From: Sphingomonadales bacterium
GTDB taxonomy: Bacteria > Pseudomonadota > Alphaproteobacteria > Sphingomonadales > Sphingomonadaceae
Assembly: GCA_028871475.1 (NCBI GenBank)
Contig: JAGWMZ010000025.1
Location: 1-55,733, forward strand
Direction of reading: 5' to 3'
Length of the DNA: 55,733 nt
The notes beneath the pieces are model-generated. The model was not told where the DNA came from. It was given only the letters and a program-made list of their open reading frames with translations, and did no database searches. The translations under genes and the position numbers were made by a program. Positions 15,423-22,237 of this stretch are shown one piece after another (the first letter of the stretch is position 1; each line of letters opens with the position of its first letter).

Positions 15423-17264
15423 ATGACCGACCTTCTCATCATCAACGCCAGGGTGACCACGCTGGACCGCAGCAACCCCACGGCCCAGGCCGTGGCCATC
15501 CGTGACGGCAAGATCCTGACCGTGGGCAGCGAGGGCGAGGCCCGCGCCGCAGCCCCCGAGGCGCAGATCATCGACGCGGGCGGTCGCCGCCTGATCCCGG
15601 GCCTCATCGACAGCCACATCCATGTCATCCGCGGCGGGCTCAACTACAATATGGAGCTGCGCTGGGAAGGCGTGCCGAGCCTTGCCGATGCCATGGCGAT
15701 GCTCAAGGCGCAGGCGCAGAACACCCCTGCCCCGCAATGGGTGCGCGTGGTGGGCGGCTTTACCGAGCATCAGTTCGCCGAGAAGCGCCTGCCCACCATC
15801 GAGGAGATCAATGCGGCGGCTCCCGACACGCCGGTCTTCATCCTCCACCTTTACGATCGCGCCCTGCTCAATGCCGCGGCCCTGCGCGCGGTGGGTTACA
15901 CCAAGGACACGCCCAATCCGCCGGGTGGCGAGATCGTGCGCGATGCCCAGGGCAACCCCACCGGCCTGCTGCTGGCCCAGCCCAATGCCACGATCCTTTA
16001 TGCCACGCTGGCCAAGGGGCCCAAGCTGCCGCAGGAGTATCAGCTCAACTCCACCCGCCAGTTCATGCGGGAATTGAACTCGCTGGGCGTCACCTCGGTC
16101 ATCGACGCAGGCGGTGGTTCGCAGAACTATCCCGACGATTACGAGGTCATCGAGAAGCTCCACAAGGATGGGCAGATGACCTTGCGCGTTGCCTACAACC
16201 TCTTCACACAGAAGCCCAGGGAAGAGCTGGCCGACTTTGCCAACTGGTCCAGGCAGATCAAGCCGGGCGATGGCGATGACACCTACCGCCACAATGGCGC
16301 GGGCGAGATGCTGGTCTATTCCGCCGCCGACTTCGAGGACTTCCGCGTCGCCCGCCCCGACATGCCCCCCGAGATGGAGGGCGACCTCGAGCCCGTCATC
16401 CGCCTGCTGGCCGAGCGCCGCTGGCCCTGGCGCCTGCATGCCACCTATGACCAGACGATTGCCCGCGCGCTCGATGTCTTCGAGAAGGTCAACCGCGACA
16501 TTCCCCTCAAAGGCCTCAACTGGTTCTTCGACCATGCCGAGACGATCAGCGAGCGCAACATCGACCGCATCGCGGCGCTGGGCGGCGGCATTGCCGTGCA
16601 GCACCGCATGGCCTTCCAGGGTGAGTATTTCGTCGAACGCTACGGCGCCAGGGCTGCCGAGGCCACCCCGCCGATCAAGCGCATGATGGAGGCGGGCATC
16701 CCCGTGGGCGCGGGCACCGATGCCACCCGCGTCGCCAGCTACAACCCATGGGTCTCGCTCTCATGGCTGGTGACCGGGCGCACGGTGGGCGGCCTCTCGC
16801 TCTATCCGGTCCGCAACCGGCTCGACCGCGAGACCGCGCTGCGCCTGTGGACCCAGGCCAACACCTGGTTCTCGAACGAAGAGGGCAAGAAGGGCCAGAT
16901 CATCGCCGGGCAACTGGCCGATCTGGCTCTCCTCTCGGATGACTATTTCTCGGTCCCCGAGCATGAGATTGCCCACATCCGCTCGGTCCTCACCATTCTG
17001 GGTGGCAAGGTCGTCCATGGCTATGGCGATTATGCCAAACACGCCCCCGATCTGCCCAGGCCCATGCCCGACTGGTCGCCGGTGGGCACCTTCGGCTCAT
17101 GGACCGCGCCGGAAACCAAGAAGAAACTCGCCTCGGCCTGCGGCTGCGCCTCTTCCTGCGCCGTCCATGGCCATGACCATGCCGCCGCCCTTGGCGCCCA
17201 GACCCCCGCGGCCGATCCCCAGAGCTTCTGGGGAGCCCTTGGCTGCGGCTGCTGGGCCGTCTGA
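15423..17264 (+). CDS. YtcJ-like metal-dependent amidohydrolase with Cys/His-rich C-terminal tail
   Basis: A 613-residue amidohydrolase of the YtcJ (amidohydrolase 3) group. The N-terminal beta-sandwich is followed by LIDSHIHVIRGG, with the metal ligands His65 and His67. The barrel shows RLHATYDQT, WFFDHAETISERN and VGAGTDATR, which supply the remaining His/Asp ligands. Residues about 570-613 form an extra tail with a CGCASSC cluster, an HGHDH cluster and a terminal GCGCW. This tail could bind a second metal site. There is no signal peptide, so a cytosolic location is likely. It sits centrally in the 14401-20172 operon. The substrate is unknown. Confidence 0.92.
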   Translation: MTDLLIINARVTTLDRSNPTAQAVAIRDGKILTVGSEGEARAAAPEAQIIDAGGRRLIPGLIDSHIHVIRGGLNYNMELRWEGVPSLADAMAMLKAQAQNTPAPQWVRVVGGFTEHQFAEKRLPTIEEINAAAPDTPVFILHLYDRALLNAAALRAVGYTKDTPNPPGGEIVRDAQGNPTGLLLAQPNATILYATLAKGPKLPQEYQLNSTRQFMRELNSLGVTSVIDAGGGSQNYPDDYEVIEKLHKDGQMTLRVAYNLFTQKPREELADFANWSRQIKPGDGDDTYRHNGAGEMLVYSAADFEDFRVARPDMPPEMEGDLEPVIRLLAERRWPWRLHATYDQTIARALDVFEKVNRDIPLKGLNWFFDHAETISERNIDRIAALGGGIAVQHRMAFQGEYFVERYGARAAEATPPIKRMMEAGIPVGAGTDATRVASYNPWVSLSWLVTGRTVGGLSLYPVRNRLDRETALRLWTQANTWFSNEEGKKGQIIAGQLADLALLSDDYFSVPEHEIAHIRSVLTILGGKVVHGYGDYAKHAPDLPRPMPDWSPVGTFGSWTAPETKKKLASACGCASSCAVHGHDHAAALGAQTPAADPQSFWGALGCGCWAV

Positions 17265-17300
17265 TCCTCCCTTTCCTCTCCCCCCAAGGAACCATTCCCC

Positions 17301-18200
17301 ATGAAACTCTTCGCCTCGCTCCTCGCCGCCTCCGCCTTCGCGCTGGCCGCCCCGGCTGTCACCCTCGCCGCTCCTGCCTCTGCCCCCGTCTCGGCCGGCT
17401 ATGGCGTGGGCCCCCAGTATGACACCACCCATGTCTATGTGCCGGCCGACCAGTTCGATGTCTTCGTCGCCAGCTTCTCGGCCACCTTTGGCGGCACCAC
17501 CAGCAAGCAGGGCGAGTTCCAGGTGACGCCCACCCCCAGCCTCACCAAGTCGCAGCTCGTCCTCACGCCGGCCGGCACCATCTCGGTCTTCGGCTTCAAG
17601 ACCGAGATCCCCTATCCCTTCGGCGCCGAACGCACCGGCTATCTGGTCACTGACATGGATGCCGCCGTCGCCGATGCCCTCAAGCACGGCGCCACCCGCC
17701 TCATCACCACCTTCCCCGATCCCATCGGCCGCGATGTCGTGGTGCAATGGCCGGGCGGGGTGAACATGCAGCTCTACTGGCACACCGCCAAGCCCAGCTA
17801 CACCCCGCTTGTCACCGTGCCGGAGAACCGCATCTACCTCACCCCCGATGCCGCCGATGCTTTCATCAAAAGCTGGACCGGCTATGCCCATGGCAAGGTG
17901 ACCGCCGACAGGCGCAATGTGCCCGGCGATGAAGTGGGCCAGAGCGGCAAGACCATCCGCACCGTCAGCATCGAGAGCACCTATGGCAAGATGCAGGTCA
18001 TCGTTTCGGACGGGCAGCTGCCCTGGCCCTATGGCCGCGACATGACCGGCTATCAGGTCAGCGATCTGGCCGCCACGCTGGCCAGGGCCAAGGCGGCGGG
18101 CGCCGATCTGCTGGTCGCGCCCCATGCCGCCGCCGGGCGCAGCTCGGCCATCGTCCGCTTCCCGGGCGGTTACATCGCCGAGATCCATCAGGGCGCCTGA
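17301..18200 (+). CDS. Secreted double-VOC (glyoxalase/bleomycin-resistance fold) protein
   Basis: A 299-residue protein with a clear signal peptide (MKLFASLLAASAFALAAPAV, cleavage near AAPASA). Two successive VOC-like modules follow, about residues 40-155 and 165-295. Each ends in a similar strand, VVVQWPGGVNMQLYW in the first and SAIVRFPGGYIAEIHQ in the second. Within each, YLVTDMDAAVADALKHGA and YQVSDLAATLARAKAAGA correspond. A periplasmic location is inferred. Metal ligands are not obvious. It is the fourth gene of the operon; it ends one base before the DoxX start at 18202. Confidence 0.88.
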   Translation: MKLFASLLAASAFALAAPAVTLAAPASAPVSAGYGVGPQYDTTHVYVPADQFDVFVASFSATFGGTTSKQGEFQVTPTPSLTKSQLVLTPAGTISVFGFKTEIPYPFGAERTGYLVTDMDAAVADALKHGATRLITTFPDPIGRDVVVQWPGGVNMQLYWHTAKPSYTPLVTVPENRIYLTPDAADAFIKSWTGYAHGKVTADRRNVPGDEVGQSGKTIRTVSIESTYGKMQVIVSDGQLPWPYGRDMTGYQVSDLAATLARAKAAGADLLVAPHAAAGRSSAIVRFPGGYIAEIHQGA

Positions 18201-18201
18201 C

Positions 18202-18636
18202 ATGACCGCCCGTCCTTCCACCCTGTCTTCCACCCCGCGCTTCGTCCAGGCCATCCTGGACTGGCGCGGGACCGGCCTCATCGCCCGCCTTGCCCTGTCG
18301 AGCGCCTATCTGCTGGGCGGCATCGTCAAACTCTCCGACTTTCCCGGTGCCGTGGCCGAACAGGCCCATTTCCACATGCCTTATCCCGCGCTTGTCGCAG
18401 TGCTGACCATCGGGGTCGAGCTGATCGGCCCGGCGCTGATCCTCTCGGGGCGGATGGTGTGGCTGGGGGCGGGCATGCTGGGCGTCTTCACCCTGCTGGC
18501 CGCCATCACCGCAAATGGTTTCTGGGCCATGGCCCCGGGCCCGGAGCGCTTCGCTGCCACCAATGCCTTCTTCGAGCATCTTGGCCTTGTCGGCGGTTTC
18601 CTGGCCCTCGCCCTGCTGGCCGGGCGGGCCGACTGA
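18202..18636 (+). CDS. DoxX-family membrane protein
   Basis: A 144-residue membrane protein with four hydrophobic segments. The order is LIARLALSSAYLLGGIVKLS, then HMPYPALVAVLTIGVELIGP, the third helix around GAGMLGVFTLLAAITANGFW and the last around GLVGGFLALALLAG. The R-xx-L...GG-xx-K pattern in the first helix and the P-x-V-EL-x-GP in the second are typical of DoxX. ATG 18202 is one base past the previous stop, so translation is probably coupled. DoxX proteins often act with redox or thiol enzymes; no partner can be named here. Confidence 0.9.
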   Translation: MTARPSTLSSTPRFVQAILDWRGTGLIARLALSSAYLLGGIVKLSDFPGAVAEQAHFHMPYPALVAVLTIGVELIGPALILSGRMVWLGAGMLGVFTLLAAITANGFWAMAPGPERFAATNAFFEHLGLVGGFLALALLAGRAD

Positions 18637-18639
18637 GCC

Positions 18640-20172
18640 ATGCGTGTCACCATGGCCGCGATGCTGATGCTGGGTCTTGCCCCGGCGCTGGGCCTGCCGC
18701 TGGCCGCCCGGGCGCAGGCGCCAGCCAGCGCCACGGACATGACAGAGGCAGAGGCAGAGGCGGGAACGAAGGCGGAGACCGCAACGGCGCCGGTTCCAGC
18801 GCCGGTGCCATCACCTGCGCCTGTTCCCACGCCCGTGCCCGCCCATCCCGCCATCCTGTTCAACCGCTGGCAGGAGAACTGGGCGGTGCTGGCTGACAAG
18901 ACCATGCCGCGTGAACCCTTCGACGGGCTCAAATATATCCCGCTCTCACAAGGCGATCCGGGCACCTATCTCTCGCTTGGCGCCAATCTGCGCGAGAGGT
19001 TCGAGACCAACAACGCCCCTTCCTTTGGCACCAATCCGGCCAATCCGCGTGACAGCTATGTCATCAGCCGGCTCGAAACCCATGCCGACCTGCATGTCGG
19101 GCCGGTGCAGGCCTTCGTGCAGCTGCAGAGCGATTTTGCCCCCGGCAAGCAGGTCCTCTCCGCTGTCGACAGCAACCGTCTCGATCTCGAACAGGCCTTC
19201 ATCGCCCTGACACAGCGCGTGGGGCCAGGCACGCTCAAGCTGCGCGTCGGGCGCCAGCAATTCGCCTTCGACCTCCAGCGCTTCGTCGCCGCGCGCGATG
19301 GGCCCAATGTGCGCCAGTCCCTCGACGCGCTCTGGGGCGATTACGAGGTCGGTCCATGGCGCCTCATCGGCTATTACAGCCGCCCCGTCGCCAGCCGCGA
19401 CCGCCATCCCTTCGACGATGCCAGCAGCACGCACAACCTCTTCTATGGCGTACGCGTGGAGCGCCATGTGTGGCATGGCAAGGAGCTTTCCGCCTATTGG
19501 TCGCGCTACACCAATGACAATGCCGCCTATCTCCAGGTTCGGGGCGCGGAGCGGCGCGATGTCTGGGACATGCGTTTTGCCGGCAAGCAGGGGCGCCTCG
19601 ACTGGGATCTGGAAGCCATGGGCCAGAGTGGCCGCGTGGGCAGCACCAAAATCCGCGCCTGGGCCTTTGGCACGCTGGCCGGCTACCGCTTTGCCCAGAC
19701 GCCGATGACACCGCGCATCGGCCTGCAGGTCGATGGCGCTTCAGGCAACAGGGGGAACAACAGCGGCGGCAACGGAGCCGGCGACACGCTGGGCACCTTC
19801 AACCCCCTCTTTGCCAATGGCTATTACCTCAATCTGGCCGGCTATGCCGCCTATGTGAACTTCCTGCACGTCAAACCCTCGCTGACCATCGCCCCCACCA
19901 GCCGCCTGACCATCATGACCGCGCTCGGCCTCCAATGGCGCATGACCACACGCGATGCCATCTATACCCAGCCCAACATCCCCGTCGCCCGCAGCGCCGG
20001 CAACGGTACCGCCTGGACCGGCGCCTACAACCAGCTGCGCGCCGACTGGAAAATCTCCCGACACTGGTCCAGCGCCATCGAAGCCGTCCACTTCTCCATC
20101 GGCAACACATTGCGCTCCATCCGCGCACATGACAGCAATTACCTCGGCGTCGAACTCAAATATGGATGGTAA
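18640..20172 (+). CDS. Outer-membrane porin, alginate-export (AlgE-like) family
   Basis: A 510-residue beta-barrel. It has a signal peptide ending near AARAQA. A proline-alanine repeat linker (PVPAPVPSPAPVPTPVPA) occupies about residues 47-66, and an alginate-export-type domain follows. Diagnostic stretches are LSLGANLRERFETNN, LKLRVGRQQFAFDLQRFVAAR and the regular aromatic alternation up to the C-terminal YLGVELKYGW. ATG 18640 begins three bases after the DoxX stop. It closes the operon from 14401 and could admit the compound that the upstream hydrolases process; AlgE-like porins serve many carboxylated solutes, not only alginate. Confidence 0.88.
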   Translation: MRVTMAAMLMLGLAPALGLPLAARAQAPASATDMTEAEAEAGTKAETATAPVPAPVPSPAPVPTPVPAHPAILFNRWQENWAVLADKTMPREPFDGLKYIPLSQGDPGTYLSLGANLRERFETNNAPSFGTNPANPRDSYVISRLETHADLHVGPVQAFVQLQSDFAPGKQVLSAVDSNRLDLEQAFIALTQRVGPGTLKLRVGRQQFAFDLQRFVAARDGPNVRQSLDALWGDYEVGPWRLIGYYSRPVASRDRHPFDDASSTHNLFYGVRVERHVWHGKELSAYWSRYTNDNAAYLQVRGAERRDVWDMRFAGKQGRLDWDLEAMGQSGRVGSTKIRAWAFGTLAGYRFAQTPMTPRIGLQVDGASGNRGNNSGGNGAGDTLGTFNPLFANGYYLNLAGYAAYVNFLHVKPSLTIAPTSRLTIMTALGLQWRMTTRDAIYTQPNIPVARSAGNGTAWTGAYNQLRADWKISRHWSSAIEAVHFSIGNTLRSIRAHDSNYLGVELKYGW

Positions 20173-20244
20173 AGGGGGGGAAGCGACTTTCGCAGACCGT
20201 AGGGCAGGCAATGAGACCAGACACAGCATGTGATGTGCCCGTCT

Positions 20245-20327
20245 GCATTCTGCCGGGATGTCACAGCCACCACCTTGGCATGGCCGGCCTTGTCATGGCA
20301 ATGAGAACGCTGGCCATGGCAGAATGC
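20245..20327. repeat. 10-bp inverted repeat in the porin-beta-lactamase gap
   Basis: GCATTCTGCC at 20245-20254 and its exact complement at 20318-20327 are separated by 63 bases. The intervening part is itself rich in small dyads (GGCATGGCC, GGCCATGG). The whole could fold in the leader between the porin stop and the beta-lactamase start at 20370. It could be an attenuator or a chance structure. Confidence 0.35.
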
Positions 20328-20369
20328 TGTTCGCGGCCCCGAATTGCATTCAGGTGGAGGATTGGCGCA

Positions 20370-21233
20370 ATGGATCGGCGGAACTTCATCGTGGGGGGTA
20401 CGGCGCTGGCCGCCTTGCAAGGCAGCACCTCTCATGCGGCAACGCCGCCCAGCGCTGTTCTGGCTTACGAAGCAGCCAGTGGAGGCCAGGCCGGACTTTA
20501 CGCGCAAAACCTGCGGACGGGAGCCAGGCTGGCCTGGCGCGCCGATCAGAAATTTGCAATGTGCAGCACCTTCAAGGCCTCGCTCGCCGCTCTGATTTTG
20601 CACCGGGTCGACAAGGGACAGGAGCGGCTCGACCGGCCCGTCAGCTTCACGCGGGCACAAGTCCCCGACTGGTGGGCGCCGGTGGCAAAGGCCAATCTTG
20701 CCCGAGGCGTTTTGTCGGTGGGGGACATGTGCGCCGCCATCGTTGAGCAAAGCGACAACAGTTGCGCCAATCTTCTGCTCGAAAGCGTTGGCGGGCCGCA
20801 GGCGCTGACCGCGTTCTGGAGGTCGATCGGTGATCGCGAAACACGCCTTGATGACGTGGAGCCTGCCCTCAACAAGGTGGCGCCGGGCAGTGTTCTCAAC
20901 ACCACAACCCCGCGAGCCATGAGCACGATCCTGCAGCATCTCATTCTCGGCCCGCTGCTGACACAAAAAGCCCGCACCCAATTGCGCGACTGGATGATCG
21001 GATGCCAGACAGGCGCGAACCGGTTGCGGGCAGGTTTGCCTTCGGATTGGGTGATTGGCGACAAGACGGGCAACAATGGCGCTGATGCCGCCGGAGACAT
21101 TGCGCTCGTCTGGCCCCGGCCCGACGATCCCATTGTCATTTGCGTTTATACACGGGGCGGCAAACCGGCGACGGAGCAGCTCAACGCCTTGTTTGCGGGC
21201 CTGGGGCGCGACGTGGCGACGATGCTTGGATAG
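20370..21233 (+). CDS. Class A serine beta-lactamase
   Basis: A 287-residue enzyme with all class A motifs: STFK (Ser66, Lys69), SDN (128-130), the omega-loop EPALN (Glu164, Asn168) and KTG (232-234). It would hydrolyse beta-lactams by acyl-enzyme formation in the periplasm. The N-terminus MDRRNFIVGGTALAAL looks like a Tat-type signal (paired arginines). ATG 20370 has GGAGG about 9 bases upstream. A cysteine precedes the active serine, as at Ambler 69 of KPC-like carbapenemases, but the residues after KTG (NNGAD) lack the partner cysteine at 238. Its spectrum cannot be predicted. No AmpR-type regulator is adjacent. Confidence 0.95.
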   Translation: MDRRNFIVGGTALAALQGSTSHAATPPSAVLAYEAASGGQAGLYAQNLRTGARLAWRADQKFAMCSTFKASLAALILHRVDKGQERLDRPVSFTRAQVPDWWAPVAKANLARGVLSVGDMCAAIVEQSDNSCANLLLESVGGPQALTAFWRSIGDRETRLDDVEPALNKVAPGSVLNTTTPRAMSTILQHLILGPLLTQKARTQLRDWMIGCQTGANRLRAGLPSDWVIGDKTGNNGADAAGDIALVWPRPDDPIVICVYTRGGKPATEQLNALFAGLGRDVATMLG

Positions 21234-21286
21234 GGGTGGCAGGCAGCGCTTATCGCCTGGCGCAGCCATGACTTTATGTCAAACAT

Positions 21287-22237
21287 TCAGCGCCTCACAG
21301 TTTCGAAGTTGTAATTCAGCTCCTCAGCCACATTTTCGCAAAATTTCTGGCTGATGCGGTTTCGCCCTGATTTCTTGCTGCAATAAAGCTGAAGGTCTGC
21401 CTCATTAATCCAATAGTCGCCGGAAATGCCGGGGGTGCAGCGCGCGCTGGCCACGCCCATGCTGATGGTGACCACCCGGCTGGCCTGCGACAGGGCATGC
21501 GGAATATTGAGCGACTCGACCTGCGTGCGAATTTCCTCCGCAATATTCATGGCGTCTTGCGGCGATGTGCCGGGCAACAGGCACATGAACTCCTCGCCGC
21601 CATAACGCGCGCACAGGTCGGAGCCGCGCCGCACCGCCCGCATCAGCGCCGAAGCCACCATGGCGATGGCGCGATCGCCCTCCAGATGACCGTAATGGTC
21701 GTTGAACTGCTTGAAGAAATCAATGTCCACCATGATGACCGACAGCCAATCACCCCGTCGCGCCAGCCGGCCGATTTCGCGTTCCAGCGTCCGTTCCAGA
21801 TGGCGCCGGTTGCTCAGCCCGGTCAAGGCGTCGGTCACGGCCATTTCGGCCAGCCTGTCGCGCAATTGCTTGAGCTCGAGATGATTGTTCACCCGCGCGC
21901 GCAGGATCGCGGGCTGGATCGGCTTGGTCACATAGTCGATCGCGCCCAGCGCCAGCCCCTGCATCTCGTCCCGCGTATCGCCAAGGCCGGTGCTGAAGAT
22001 CACGGGAATATCCACCAGCATGGGTTGCTGCTTGAGGCGCCGACAAACCTCGAACCCGTCGAGCCCCGGCATCATGACATCGAGCAGAATGAGATCGGGC
22101 ATGACGTCATGCACCATCGAGAGCGCCTGTTCACCGCTGGTGGCAAAGCAGACCTCGTAATCATCCTCGAGCACGGCGTTCATGATGTCGATGTTCGACA
22201 CTTCATCATCAACGATCAGTACGGTGCCTTTTTTCAT
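21287..22237 (-). CDS. Response regulator with GGDEF output (diguanylate cyclase, PleD/WspR-like)
   Basis: A 316-residue regulator. Its receiver has LIVDDE near residue 7, phospho-acceptor Asp53 in LLDVMMPGLDG and the lysine in YVTKPI. The GGDEF domain begins at TDALTGLSNRRHLE and carries an intact GGEEF active site at 213-217. RGSD at 204-207, exactly five residues before it, is the product-binding inhibitory I-site. It should make cyclic di-GMP when phosphorylated. ATG 22237 overlaps the stop of the hybrid kinase gene by four bases, so the kinase is the likely phosphodonor. The gene is convergent with the beta-lactamase gene. Confidence 0.95.
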   Translation of the reverse strand: MKKGTVLIVDDEVSNIDIMNAVLEDDYEVCFATSGEQALSMVHDVMPDLILLDVMMPGLDGFEVCRRLKQQPMLVDIPVIFSTGLGDTRDEMQGLALGAIDYVTKPIQPAILRARVNNHLELKQLRDRLAEMAVTDALTGLSNRRHLERTLEREIGRLARRGDWLSVIMVDIDFFKQFNDHYGHLEGDRAIAMVASALMRAVRRGSDLCARYGGEEFMCLLPGTSPQDAMNIAEEIRTQVESLNIPHALSQASRVVTISMGVASARCTPGISGDYWINEADLQLYCSKKSGRNRISQKFCENVAEELNYNFETVRR

